Below, piece after piece: positions 40,710 to 50,396 of a stretch of DNA of 64,000 bases. The stretch comes from Acidimicrobiales bacterium (GTDB lineage: Bacteria; Actinomycetota; Acidimicrobiia; Acidimicrobiales; JAVJTC01). The translations under genes and the position numbers were made by a program. Every line of letters starts with the position of its first letter. The stretch's first letter is position 1. The stretch spans positions 1 through 64,000 of the forward strand of contig JAVJTC010000002.1 of assembly GCA_040219085.1 (NCBI GenBank). The letters run 5' to 3'. The notes beneath the pieces are model-generated. The model saw only the letters and a list, made by a program, of their open reading frames with translations, was not told the DNA's origin and searched no databases.

Positions 40710-42089
40710 TCATTGTGCCCCATCGTCGGCGTCCGACGGTGGTCGGTCGTCTCCGGAGAGCGTGAAACCCACCACCGCACCGCCTTCAGGGGGGCCTCCG
40801 ACGAACACCTCACCCCCGTGGAGTTCCGCCACGCGGCGCACGATCGCGAGCCCGATTCCGCTGCCCGTGCGGTTGCGCGATCCGGGTCCGCGGTAGAAGC
40901 GGTCGAACACGGCGTCACGCTCGCCGAGGGGGATTCCGGACCCGCGGTCATGGACCTCGATGCGTCCTGCGGTGGCGACGACCCGTATCGGCTCGCCCTC
41001 CGGGCTGTACTTGTCTGCATTGTCGAGCAGATTGGCGAGGGCGCGGTCGACGAGGCGGGGTCGTAGCTCGACTTCCGCGTCGGTGGCCTGTACCTCGATG
41101 CTACGGCCCGTGCGGCGCGCCGCACGCTCGGCCGTCGCCGTGACGAGACGACCGAGCGGCACGGTCTCGGGCTGCTCTTCGATCTCGCCCGAGTCGGTGG
41201 CGAGCACGACCAGCTCGTTGACCAGGTCGCTCAGCGCAACGAATTCCGTCACCGCGTCGTCGAGGAGCGCCTGACGGCTGTCGTCAGCGAGGTCCGGGTT
41301 CCGCCCGAGGTGTTCGATCTTCATCCTCAGGCTCGTGAGCGGGGTCCGCAGCTCGTGGCTCGCGTCCGCGACCAGACGTCGTTGTTGTTCACGCGAGACC
41401 TCGAGAGCGCTCAGCATCCGGTTGAAGCTCTCGGCGAGGCGGCCGATCTCACCGGTTCCGTCGACCTCGATTCTGCCCGGCGCGTCCCTGCCCGCAGCGA
41501 GCTGCTCGGCGGCGTCGGCAACCCGGGCGACGGGGAGGGCGATCCGTCGTGCGACGACCAGTGCGATCGCCGCGGCAGCCAGGACGCCGATGCCACCCGC
41601 CACGAGCAACTGGTTGCGCAGGTCGTCGATCGCCCGTTCGGACTGGGTGACGTCCTCGCCCAGGCTGACCGCTCCACCCGGCATCGGTGCGGTCACGACG
41701 CGCAGTTCCGTGCCGTCGACGGTGACCGTCCGCCGAACCGGTTCGGCGACCTCCCCGCGCGCTATCGCCCGGTCGGTCTCGCTGACGGGGAACACGACAG
41801 TGCTGGCCGGTTCACCCGACTCGTCGAGGTACTGCAGGTACAGCTCCCTGACGAGTAGGTCCAGATCGAACTGGACCCGGATGGTCTCGAGAGCGGCACC
41901 GGATGCGGTCGCGTCGATGCCGGCGTCGACGGCGCCGTCCACGAGCAGAGCGATCCTGCCGTCCACCAGGTCGTCGGTCGGTTCGCGGATCTCGCGCGTG
42001 GCCAGCCACCAGGCCGTCCCCGCCACGGTTGCGACCGTGACGGCCACGATGGAACCGACGACGAGCACGAGCCGGACGCGAAGGCTCAT
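40710..42089 (-). CDS. MprB/PrrB-like sensor histidine kinase
   Basis: This 459-residue sensor kinase has helix 1 LRVRLVLVVGSIVAVTVATVA (3-23), a short extracytoplasmic domain (about 30-158), helix 2 LLVAGGIGVLAAAAIALVVA and HAMP (about 180-232). His245 is in VADASHELRTPLTSLRMKIE. The ATPase has NLLDNADKYSPEGEPI, VHDRGSGIPLGERDAVF and NRTGSGIGLAIVRRVAELHG. It overlaps its regulator gene by 4 bases (ATGA). The extracellular domain is of the short type found in MprB and TcrY; no ligand is known. Its divergent neighbours, a lipoprotein and ABC exporter, suggest sensing of envelope stress or a cell-wall antibiotic. Confidence 0.9.
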   Translation of the reverse strand: MSLRVRLVLVVGSIVAVTVATVAGTAWWLATREIREPTDDLVDGRIALLVDGAVDAGIDATASGAALETIRVQFDLDLLVRELYLQYLDESGEPASTVVFPVSETDRAIARGEVAEPVRRTVTVDGTELRVVTAPMPGGAVSLGEDVTQSERAIDDLRNQLLVAGGIGVLAAAAIALVVARRIALPVARVADAAEQLAAGRDAPGRIEVDGTGEIGRLAESFNRMLSALEVSREQQRRLVADASHELRTPLTSLRMKIEHLGRNPDLADDSRQALLDDAVTEFVALSDLVNELVVLATDSGEIEEQPETVPLGRLVTATAERAARRTGRSIEVQATDAEVELRPRLVDRALANLLDNADKYSPEGEPIRVVATAGRIEVHDRGSGIPLGERDAVFDRFYRGPGSRNRTGSGIGLAIVRRVAELHGGEVFVGGPPEGGAVVGFTLSGDDRPPSDADDGAQ

Positions 42090-42796
42090 GGTTCGCGTGC
42101 CACGTAGCCGACGCCGCGCACCGTGTGGAGAAGTCGGGGCTCGTCGGCCTCTTCGGTCTTGCGTCGCAGTGCGGAGATGAAGACCTCGAGGGAGTTCGAC
42201 GCGAGGTCCTCTTCGTAGCCCCAGATGCGGTCGTAGATGAGGTCGCGGCTCAACACGACGTCCGCGTTGGCCACCAGGAGGGCGAGGAGATCGAACTCGA
42301 TCTTGGTCAGCGTCAGTTCGCGGTCACCACGCCGGACCCGGCGGGTCGCCGGATCCACGACGAGATCACCGATCCGGCCGACCGCGCCGGGTGCCGGGGG
42401 CGGGACCTCCCGGCGGCGCAGCATCGCGCGGACCCTCGCGAGGAGTTCGTCCAGAGCGAACGGTTTGGTGAGGTAGTCGTCGGCTCCGGCGTCGAGACCG
42501 GCGACGCGGTCGGCGATGTCGTCACGGGCGGTCAACATGAGGACCGGGACGGTGTCGTCGCGGTCACGGAGGCGGCGACACACGTCGAGCCCCGAGATTC
42601 CGCCGAGGTTGAGGTCCAGGACCACGACGTCGGGGCGCACGGCGTCGACAACGGCGAGGCCGGCTTCTCCGGACTCGGCGAGTTCGACGCTGTAGCCCTC
42701 GTGGGTGAGGACCACACCCAGTGATTCGCGCACACCCCGGTCGTCCTCGACGACGAGGATCACCGACGATGTGGACCGATCCGGGGAGGTGGCCAT
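42086..42796 (-). CDS. OmpR-family response regulator (MprA-like)
   Basis: This 236-residue regulator has a receiver domain with VVEDDRGV, phospho-acceptor Asp61 (VVVLDLNLGG), LTARDD and YLTKPFALDELLARV. The winged-helix DNA-binding domain has LTKIEFDLLALLVANADVVL, RDLIYDRIWGYEEDLASNSL and EVFISALRRKTEE. It heads a five-gene operon of two two-component systems and the GerMN lipoprotein. Divergent from the lipoprotein-adaptor-ABC operon at 42918, it probably binds the 11-bp-spaced repeats at 42838..42864 in the shared intergenic region. ATG 42796 is the only start near the conserved region. Confidence 0.92.
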   Translation of the reverse strand: MATSPDRSTSSVILVVEDDRGVRESLGVVLTHEGYSVELAESGEAGLAVVDAVRPDVVVLDLNLGGISGLDVCRRLRDRDDTVPVLMLTARDDIADRVAGLDAGADDYLTKPFALDELLARVRAMLRRREVPPPAPGAVGRIGDLVVDPATRRVRRGDRELTLTKIEFDLLALLVANADVVLSRDLIYDRIWGYEEDLASNSLEVFISALRRKTEEADEPRLLHTVRGVGYVAREP

Positions 42797-42837
42797 GACC
42801 GGATGCTACGACGGCATCGGATCGCGCCCGCGATGGC

Positions 42838-42864
42838 TTCAGGATCTCTTCAGAATCATCTCAG
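42838..42864 (+). promoter_or_regulatory. Putative OmpR-family operator: three (T/C)TCAG repeats at 11-bp spacing
   Basis: TTCAG at 42838 and 42849 and CTCAG at 42860 lie exactly one helical turn apart, in the 121-bp intergenic region between divergent operons. OmpR/PhoB-type regulators bind tandem half-sites of this spacing. A second pair of direct repeats, GCGATCATC, is at 42868 and 42884. Confidence 0.6.
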
Positions 42865-42917
42865 GTCGCGATCATCTCCGTGGGCGATCATCGCGAGGAG
42901 TCCCCCAGGAGGTTTCC

Positions 42918-43583
42918 ATGGTTCCGTCGAATGACAAGTCCGAGTCCCGGCGCCGCAGCGGACGTACCGTGCTGCTCGCGGTCGTCGCCTCCCTGGCGTT
43001 GCTGGCAGTTGCCTGCGGCGGCGGCGGCGACGATGACGACGCCGTCGCGACGCTCACAGATGACGGCGCCTCCGACGATGGCGGTACCGACGCGGCGGCG
43101 ACCGACGACGGGGCCGAACCCGCGCGCTCGGACGAGGAGTCGGCGCTCGAGTTCTCGCAGTGCATGCGCGAGGGTGGCGTCGAGGGGTTCCCGGACCCCG
43201 AGGTCGCCCAGGATGGACTGATGACGTTCTCGATCGAGGGGCTGCTCGGTCTCGATCTCCAGAGCGGTGCCCTGGGTGAGGCCTTCGTCGCGTGCTCGCC
43301 GCTGATCGCCGACGTCACGTTCGGTGGTCAGCTCGGAACGCTCGTGAACGGTCTCCAGGAGGCCGTCGTGAACCACGGTGAGTGTCTGCGCGACGAGGGG
43401 CTCGATGTGGGCGACGTGGACCTCGCCGCCGGAGACCTCAGTGGTGCGGGCTCGAATGCTGATGCCGACCGTTTCGAGTTCATCGCCGGGCTCTACGGGG
43501 TCGACGCGGACGACCCTGCGGTCTCGGCCGCACTCGAGGCGTGCGACTCGATCCTCGCCGGCATCGGCGGCGGCGGAAGCTGA
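42918..43583 (+). CDS. Secreted lipoprotein of the ABC-adaptor operon
   Basis: This 221-residue lipoprotein has signal peptide TVLLAVVASLALLAVACGGG with lipobox LAVAC, then an acidic Asp/Ala linker. The folded part has EFSQCMREGGVEGFPDPEV, FVACSPLIADVTF, NHGECLRDEGLDVGDVDL and LEACDSILAGIGGGGS. Four Cys residues are spaced as if to form two disulfides. Proteins with an FSQCMREHG-type motif are common in actinobacteria next to peptidoglycan-binding adaptors and MacB-like transporters, but I know of no assigned role. The ATG follows AGGAGG. It is separated from the adaptor by 4 bases and from the divergent regulator gene by 121 bases. Confidence 0.85.
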   Translation: MVPSNDKSESRRRSGRTVLLAVVASLALLAVACGGGGDDDDAVATLTDDGASDDGGTDAAATDDGAEPARSDEESALEFSQCMREGGVEGFPDPEVAQDGLMTFSIEGLLGLDLQSGALGEAFVACSPLIADVTFGGQLGTLVNGLQEAVVNHGECLRDEGLDVGDVDLAAGDLSGAGSNADADRFEFIAGLYGVDADDPAVSAALEACDSILAGIGGGGS

Positions 43584-43587
43584 GCCT

Positions 43588-45188
43588 GTGACGGCCCCCC
43601 GCAGCGGCGACCGCACTGAACGCGAGCTCGCGCAGCAACTCCAGGCCGTCCGTTCGGCCGGGCGGCGCCGCCGTTGGCCCCTCGTGGTCATCGGCCTGCT
43701 CGTGGGGATCCTCGGGACGGTGGCCATCGGTGCCGCCGTCGGCGGCGGTGGTGGCGACGACGGCGAGACGGTCGATGCCGGCGGCCTGCTCGCCGTCGCC
43801 GAGGTGACGACCGCTGATCTCGTCTCCTTCCGGACCTACGACGGGGTCCTCGGCTTCGGCGCGACCGGCGCGGTCAGTTCGCCCGTCGACGGGTTCGTCA
43901 CCTCGGCCCCCGCTGACGACGAGGAACTCGACCGCGGCGATGTGCTCCTTCATCTGAACGGCGAGCCCGTGGTCGTCTGGTACGGCGACACGCCCCTGTA
44001 CCGCGACGTGGGGCCCGCAACCGGGGCAGGCGACGATGTGCTCCTCGTGGAGGAGAACCTCGCCGTTCTGGGCTTCGATGCGGGCGGAACCCTGGTGGTC
44101 GACGGTTACTACGACGCGGCCACCGAGCAGGCTGTGCGTGACTGGCAGGAGTCGCTGAGCGTCGAGGTCGACGGGGTCGTGTCGAGCGGCGCGGTCACCG
44201 TCGTCGCGGGGCCGGTGCGGGTCGCGGATGCACCCGTCGTCGGATCAACGGTGTATGCCGGCGCCGAACTGGTCGAACTCACGCTGCTCGAACAGCGGGC
44301 CACTCTGGTGGTGACGCCGCCAGAACCTCCCCTGGACGAGACAGCTGAGGATGAGACCACCGAACCCGCCGAGGACGAGGAGGTCGAGGCCCCTCCCGCC
44401 GTGGAGCGCACCTCGGAGGGGGCCGTGGGGTCCCTGCCGGCGGTGGGGACCCCGGTCGGCGACGGTGACGTCGTGTTCCAGGTCGGAGGCCGACCGGTGA
44501 TCGCACTCGTCGATCCCGATGATGTCGGTGAGGCGCTCATCGGTGGCGACACCGCCGACATCGACCGTGAGCTCCCGAGGGCCGGTTTCGCAGACCGGGC
44601 CGGATGGGCCGGCGCCCGGGGAATCGACGTCGACGTGTCGAGCGCCCTGTTCGTCGAGGTCCCGCCGGGAGCGACCGTCGCGACGCTGCTCGTGCCGGAT
44701 GCGGGCGACGTCGCCGCGGGTGACCCGGTCCTGGAGGTCCGGGCGTCGACGCAGCGCGTCGAGGTGGCCCTCCCCGTGGAGGATCTCGACGAACTCGAGG
44801 TCGGCGACCCGGTCGTGGTGGAGTTCCCCGACGACACGACTGCCGATGCCGTGGTGAGCGAGCGGAGCACGGTCGCCGTGATGGCGTCGACCGGGCAGGC
44901 CCAGCCGGTCGCCACCGTCCAGGTACGCATCGACCTGGTGGGGGACAGCCCGAGCGCCATCAGCGAGGGACCCGTCACCGTCAAGGTCGTCGACGAGGCG
45001 ATCCCCGGTGCGGTGGTGGTGCCCGTACGGGCCCTCGTCTCGCTGGCCGAAGGGGGATTCGCGGTCGAGGTCGTCGGCCAGACAGGTGTCACCCGGCTCG
45101 TCGGGGTGGAACTGGGCACCTTCGAGGACGGCGTGGTCGAGGTCACCAACGGGGCGGTCTCGCCGGGCGACTCGCTGGTGGTGCCGGG

Positions 45189-45192
<4 letters not shown>
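43588..45192 (+). CDS. Membrane-fusion adaptor with peptidoglycan-binding domain (adaptor 1)
   Basis: This 534-residue protein has a cytosolic N-terminus with Arg cluster, one membrane anchor ([20 protein letters not shown]), and a lipoyl/barrel-sandwich segment ([20 protein letters not shown]). A PG_binding_1 domain follows ([36 protein letters not shown]), then a Glu/Pro-rich linker and the second barrel half with HlyD-like beta domains to the C-terminus ([20 protein letters not shown]). The domain order matches periplasmic adaptors that couple MacB-like ABC proteins, here with a wall-binding insertion suited to a monoderm. It overlaps the ATPase gene by 4 bases. A paralogue closes the operon. 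Confidence 0.85.
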
Positions 45193-45907
<715 letters not shown>

Positions 45908-45911
<4 letters not shown>

Positions 45912-47122
45912 GTCGTGACGACGGCGCGTCGGATCTCGGAGTCAGTCGGCTCGGGGTCCGTGACACTCTCATCGTCGGCAGCGCCGGGCTCGGCAGCCGT
46001 CGCCTCCGGACGGTTCTCTCGGCTCTGGGGATCAGCATCGGCATCGCTGCGATGGTGGGTGTCCTCGGTCTCTCCGAGTCGAGTCGCGCGGATCTCCGAC
46101 AGCAGATCCAGGCTCTCGGAACCAACCTGTTGACGGCCTCGGTCGGCCAGGGGATCGGCGCGGGCGACGGGGTCTTCCCCCGCGACGCCGCCTCGGCGGT
46201 GCGTCGGATCGGTCCTGTCCGCGAGGCGACCGCGACCATCCCGGTGGACGCCGACGTCCTGCGCAACGAGTTCGTCAACCCCGAGGCGACCGGTGGGATA
46301 GACGTCGTGGCCGCCGACGAGCAACTGCTCTCGACGCTCAACGGTGTCATCGCGAGTGGCTCGTTCATCGACGATGCGACCGGTGCCTATCCCAACGTCG
46401 TACTCGGATCGGTCAGCGCGCAACGCCTCGGCGTCGAACGCGTCGATCAGGGCATCCAGGTACTCGTGGGCGGTGAGTGGTTCACGGTGATCGGGATTCT
46501 CGAGGAGTTCCCGCTCGCGCCGAACCTGGACCGGGCGGCGATCATCGGGGACCAGATCGCCCTGGATCTCCTCGGCGCGGACCCGAACCCGTCCACCGTG
46601 TACATCCGCACCGCCCCCGACGCGGTCGAGGACGTCCGCAACGTCCTCGCGACCACCGTCGACCCCGCCGAACCGGAGGAGGTCGAGGTCTCGCGGCCCT
46701 CGGACGCGCTCGAGGCGGAGGCCGCGGCCGACTCGGCGTTCACGTCGTTGTTCCTGGGCCTCGGCGCGGTCGCGCTGCTGGTGGGCGGTATCGGCATCGC
46801 GAACGTCATGGTCATCGCGGTCATCGAGCGGCGCAGCGAGATCGGTCTGCGGCGCGCTCTGGGCGCCACCCGCGCCCACATCCGACGTCAGTTCCTCACG
46901 GAGGCTCTCGTGCTCTCGGCGATCGGCGGACTCGCCGGCGTGGCGCTCGGAGCGCTCGTCACGGCCGGCTATTCGTCGAGTCAGGGCTGGGACATCGTCC
47001 TGCCACCGGTGGCGATGGCCGGTGGTTTCGTGGCCGCTCTCGTGATCGGGGCGGTGGCGGGTCTGTATCCGGCGACCAGGGCGGCGCGCCTCTCGCCGAC
47101 GGAGGCGTTGCGCAGTGGCTGA
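45908..47122 (+). CDS. MacB-type ABC transporter permease
   Basis: This 404-residue permease has the FtsX/MacB layout: helix 1 [20 protein letters not shown] (about 35-54), a large extracytoplasmic MacB_PCD domain (about 60-265), and three C-terminal helices ([62 protein letters not shown]). The conserved [22 protein letters not shown] and [18 protein letters not shown] lie at the cytosolic faces and contact the ATPase. It works as a dimer with the preceding ATPase. Its last bases overlap the second adaptor (GTG 47115) by 8. Confidence 0.95.
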
Positions 47123-48326
47123 CGAGGCGCCGGTGGACGACGATACCGGGGACGGTCCGCCCGAGAGGACGTCGCGGGTGGTTCTCGCCGGGCTCGTCGT
47201 CGTGACCATTGCGCTGGTCGTGTTCGCCGCGTTCGCCGCCGGCCGGATCGCCGGCGACGACGAGGAAGCCGGGCCCGTCGCCGCCAGGGACTCGGTGGTG
47301 GTCGAACAGCGCTCGGTTGCGCCGTCGTTCACCTTCGACGGCGAGATGAACTACTCCGACGAGTTCCTGGTCGTCGTGCGTATCCCCGAAGCCGAGGAGG
47401 ACTCCGAGGAGGACGCGGACTCGGAGCCTGCGCCCATCGGGGGCGAGGCCATCCCGACCCCTACGCCCGAACCGAGGGTCACGATCACGGACCTCCCACC
47501 CTCGGATCACATCATCGACCCGGGTGATGTGCTCTTCGAGCGTGACGGTCGACCGGTCATCCTTCTCCCGGGTGTCGAGCCCGCATTCAGGACGCTCGCG
47601 GTCGAGGTCACCGACGGGCCCGACGTGGCCCAACTCGAACGGTGGCTCGTCGACGAGGGCCACGACCCCGACGGCACGCTCACCGTCGATGAGACGTTCG
47701 ACGAGGCGACCTCCGAGGTCGTCGCCACGTGGCAGAGGTCCCTCGGGATCGAGGCCACGGGAGAGGTCGCGCTCGGTGACATCGTGTTCGCCCCGACGTC
47801 GCTGCGGGTGGTCGGACCGTCACCACCGGTCGAGATCGCCGGCGAGCGGTTCGTCATCGTCGAGGGCACCAACCTCGCCGACTCGACGCCGGTGCTCGCG
47901 GTCACCTCCGTCGACAGGCAGGTCGGCTTCGAGGTCGACCTGCAGGACCGGGGGCTCGTGGCCGTCGGCGGGGTTGTCGACGTCGAACTCCCCGACGGCG
48001 TGAACGTGCCCGGAACGATCACAGCGGTACGGCCGTCGCAGGACGATCCGGGCAGGTTCTCGGTCACGGTCGACGTGGTGGGCACGGATCTTCCCGAGGT
48101 GGACCAGACACCTGTGACGGTGACGGTCACCGGTGCCACGACGTCGGGCTTGTTCGTACCTGCGGAGGCGATAGTGGCACGGGACCTGCGTGGCTACGCG
48201 GTGGAGGTGGTGGCGCCCTCGGGGCGCACCGACTTCGTCGACGTGGAGATCGGTGTGGTGGCGGGTCGCAGCGTGCAGGTCCTGTCGCCGGCGCTGAGCG
48301 CCGGGACGGTCGTCATCGCTCCGTGA
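47115..48326 (+). CDS. Membrane-fusion adaptor with peptidoglycan-binding domain (adaptor 2)
   Basis: This 403-residue paralogue of the 43588 product has one membrane anchor, VVLAGLVVVTIALVVFAAFA, an acidic linker with Glu/Asp repeats (AEEDSEEDADSEPAP), and a lipoyl-like strand (IIDPGDVLFERDGRPVILLP). A PG_binding_1 domain (VAQLERWLVDEGHDPDG, DEATSEVVATWQRSLGIEAT) and HlyD-type beta domains ending SGLFVPAEAIVARDLRGYAV follow. Two different adaptors for one ABC pair suggest a hetero-adaptor ring or alternative assemblies. Its 3' end overlaps the convergent suhB-like gene by 14 bases. Confidence 0.83.
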   Translation: MADEAPVDDDTGDGPPERTSRVVLAGLVVVTIALVVFAAFAAGRIAGDDEEAGPVAARDSVVVEQRSVAPSFTFDGEMNYSDEFLVVVRIPEAEEDSEEDADSEPAPIGGEAIPTPTPEPRVTITDLPPSDHIIDPGDVLFERDGRPVILLPGVEPAFRTLAVEVTDGPDVAQLERWLVDEGHDPDGTLTVDETFDEATSEVVATWQRSLGIEATGEVALGDIVFAPTSLRVVGPSPPVEIAGERFVIVEGTNLADSTPVLAVTSVDRQVGFEVDLQDRGLVAVGGVVDVELPDGVNVPGTITAVRPSQDDPGRFSVTVDVVGTDLPEVDQTPVTVTVTGATTSGLFVPAEAIVARDLRGYAVEVVAPSGRTDFVDVEIGVVAGRSVQVLSPALSAGTVVIAP

Positions 48327-49110
48327 CGGCCTCGAGGGTTCGCAGCAGTGAGAGCAGTCCGGGCGCCATCTGCGCCGTCGACGCGACGAGGTAGGCAGGC
48401 GACGGGTCGGGTTCGTGGAGTCCCGACACCGCCGCGCCGGCTTCCGTGGCGATGAGCGCGCCGGCCGCGTAGTCCCACAGGTTCAGGCCCCGTTCGAAGT
48501 AGGCGTCGACCCGACCACACGCGACCCAGCACAGATCGAGTGACGCCGCGCCGACCCGACGGATGTCGCGGACGTGGCCCAGCAGTTCGGCGACGACCCT
48601 GCCCTGCTCGAGGCGACGCCCGCGGTCGTAGGAGAAACCGGTCGCCACGAGCGCCCGGTCGAGCGGGACGGCGGCGCGCACTGTGATGGGGCGGCCGTCG
48701 AGGGCGGCACCATGGCCGCGAGCTGCGGCGAACGTCTCGGCGCGCAGCGGATCCGACACTGCTGCGGCCACGACCCGCCCTTCGTGCTCCGCTGCGATCG
48801 AGACGGCGAAGCCCGGATGTCCGTAGACGAAATTGGTTGTGCCGTCGATCGGGTCGACGATCCAGCGGACACCGCTGGTTCCGGTCACAGCGCCGCCCTC
48901 CTCGCCGACGACGCCGTCGTCGGGGCGTGCCGCGAGCACGAGCGTCGTGACGAGTTCCTCCGCCGCCCGGTCCACCTCGGTGACCAGATCGGTTCCGGAC
49001 GACTTCACGTGGACGCTGCCCGTGTCGCCGATCCGGTCTCTGACCATGGCGGCGGTGGTGGTCGCTGCGTGTACCGCCAGCAGGCGCAGTTCGGTCGGGT
49101 CGACGTTCAC
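48313..49110 (-). CDS. Inositol monophosphatase family protein (SuhB/ImpA-like)
   Basis: This 265-residue metal-dependent phosphatase has motif A VVGEEGGAVTGTSGVRWIVD, continuing PIDGTTNFVYGHPGFAVSIA with the metal ligands Asp-Pro-Ile-Asp-Gly-Thr, and motif B GLNLWDYAAGALIATEAGAA. The catalytic Glu-Glu pair is in GEEGG. It hydrolyses inositol-1-phosphate or a related sugar phosphate (histidinol phosphate and fructose-1,6-bisphosphate being alternatives in the superfamily). With PimB' in the same genome region, inositol for phosphatidylinositol synthesis is a sensible role. GTG 49110 lies in a GTGA overlap with the small membrane protein gene; a second GTG is 2 codons later. Confidence 0.88.
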   Translation of the reverse strand: MNVDPTELRLLAVHAATTTAAMVRDRIGDTGSVHVKSSGTDLVTEVDRAAEELVTTLVLAARPDDGVVGEEGGAVTGTSGVRWIVDPIDGTTNFVYGHPGFAVSIAAEHEGRVVAAAVSDPLRAETFAAARGHGAALDGRPITVRAAVPLDRALVATGFSYDRGRRLEQGRVVAELLGHVRDIRRVGAASLDLCWVACGRVDAYFERGLNLWDYAAGALIATEAGAAVSGLHEPDPSPAYLVASTAQMAPGLLSLLRTLEAVTER

Positions 49111-49403
49111 GTCCGGCCGCGGGGCGCCGGGTCGTCCCCCGCATCGCGTTCGGTGATCGTCTGCCACTCGTCCATCGCCCGCAGAGTGAGCACTGCCACG
49201 ATCGCAACACCGCCGGCGGCGACGACGGCCCCGATCACGGTGCTGGCACCGATGAGTACGTCGCAGTCGCCGTCGCACTGTAGATCTGTGAACGCGAAGC
49301 CGATCAGCGCACCGCACACGCCCGCCACCACGATGGCCGCAATGGCGAGGAATCGGGCTCGGCGGGGTGGCATCGCGTCCCGGCGGGGGTCCCTGTCGGT
49401 CAC
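49107..49403 (-). CDS. Small two-helix membrane protein
   Basis: This 98-residue protein has two transmembrane helices, FLAIAAIVVAGVCGALIGFA and GASTVIGAVVAAGGVAIVAV, with an extracellular loop holding two Cys (LQCDGDCD) that may form a disulfide. An Arg-rich N-terminus (RDPRRDAMPPRRARF) and an acidic tail lie in the cytosol. No family is recognised. It is co-transcribed with the phosphatase through a 4-base overlap. GTG 49403 sits 6 bases after a TAGAGT box, so the mRNA is probably leaderless. Confidence 0.65.
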   Translation of the reverse strand: MTDRDPRRDAMPPRRARFLAIAAIVVAGVCGALIGFAFTDLQCDGDCDVLIGASTVIGAVVAAGGVAIVAVLTLRAMDEWQTITERDAGDDPAPRGRT

Positions 49404-49409
49404 GTCACC

Positions 49410-49419
49410 ACTCTATGAT
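49410..49419. promoter_or_regulatory. Overlapping divergent -10 boxes
   Basis: On the minus strand TAGAGT (49410-49415) is 6 bases before the GTG at 49403. On the plus strand TATGAT (49414-49419) points toward the HTH gene at 49463. The two boxes share two bases, so polymerase binding in one direction should exclude the other. Confidence 0.5.
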
Positions 49420-49462
49420 GCCGAGGCCTAAAGAGCGGGTCCGGCCGGCCGATGAGGACAAG

Positions 49463-50359
49463 GTGAACGACTCGACGGTTGACGTGGATCTCGTGCCGGC
49501 CCAGCGCCTGGGGGTGGTTCTGCGACGTGCCCGCGAACAGCGGGGACTCACGCACGCAGAGGTTTCCGCCCGTGCGGGCGCCGTCTTCACCGAGGCGACC
49601 CTACGGGCCGTCGAGGACGGCGACGCGCGTCTCGACGCGGCGGGCGTGGAGGCCGTAGCCCGCGCCCTCGATGTCGAGGTGCGCGAACTCGTACCGGCGC
49701 GGGCCGATCTGGTCATCGACCTCGATCGGGGCACGATCGCCGCCGGCGAGGGCAGCCGTGCGGTCAGCGGTGACACCGACGAGATCCTGACGCAGTACCT
49801 CGCGCTGGTGTACACGCTGCGCGGCATCGAGCCCGGAACCCCGATTCCGCTGCGTGACGTCGACCTCGCCGTCCTCTCGAGCGCGTTGCTGATCGACACG
49901 GACGTCGTGAAGACGAAGCTCGTCACCTTGATGGTCGAGCCCCCCGCCATCGTCTCGGCCCGCACCCGCCTGCTGCGGCGCAAGGTCATCATCCCCGCCG
50001 CCGGCATTCTCGTCGGGGCGACCGCGGTGGGCTCGCTCGTGTTCATCTTGAACGACGGATCCGCCGACCCCGCCGACACAGGCAGTCGTGTCGGCCAGGC
50101 AGTCGTCTTCGACACCGAGGTCGAGCTCGCACCGCCGCTCGTCGCCGAACGTGACGCCGAGGGTCGCGTGACCGTCCGCGAGCGCACCGGCGAGGCGGAG
50201 CCCGGCGCGGCTCCGGCGCTTCAGCCGGAGGTCGAGTTGATCCCGCCGCTCGTCGTCGAGCGCGGCGCCGAGGGTGGGACCGTCCCGAGCGGATCGGTCG
50301 AGTTGATCCCGCCGCTCGTCGTCGAACGCGGTGAGGACGCTCCCGGAAGCTTCGACTGA
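49463..50359 (+). CDS. Membrane-anchored XRE-type HTH protein with repeated tail
   Basis: This 298-residue protein has an N-terminal HTH_XRE-like domain (LGVVLRRAREQRGLTHAEVS, RAVEDGDARLDAAGVEAVAR). A helical segment follows (DEILTQYLALVYTLRGIEPG), then one transmembrane helix near 180-200 (KVIIPAAGILVGATAVGSLV) and an outer tail. The tail holds three copies of VEL-x-PPLV-x-ER about 40 and 22 residues apart. The layout (cytosolic HTH, one helix, short outside tail) recalls RodZ-like proteins, but the repeats are new to me. GTG 49463 has GAGGA 5 bases upstream; an ATG at 49418 is possible but overlaps the -10 box. Confidence 0.7.
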   Translation: MNDSTVDVDLVPAQRLGVVLRRAREQRGLTHAEVSARAGAVFTEATLRAVEDGDARLDAAGVEAVARALDVEVRELVPARADLVIDLDRGTIAAGEGSRAVSGDTDEILTQYLALVYTLRGIEPGTPIPLRDVDLAVLSSALLIDTDVVKTKLVTLMVEPPAIVSARTRLLRRKVIIPAAGILVGATAVGSLVFILNDGSADPADTGSRVGQAVVFDTEVELAPPLVAERDAEGRVTVRERTGEAEPGAAPALQPEVELIPPLVVERGAEGGTVPSGSVELIPPLVVERGEDAPGSFD

Positions 50360-50384
50360 GTCACCGCCGCCGGGCGACTCGTGC

Positions 50385-50390
50385 GAGACT
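50385..50390 (+). promoter_or_regulatory. Weak -10 box (GAGACT) for dinB
   Basis: GAGACT is 6 bases before GTG 50397, matching the leaderless spacing of other genes here, although the first T is missing. Confidence 0.35.
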
Positions 50391-50396
50391 GGGGTC

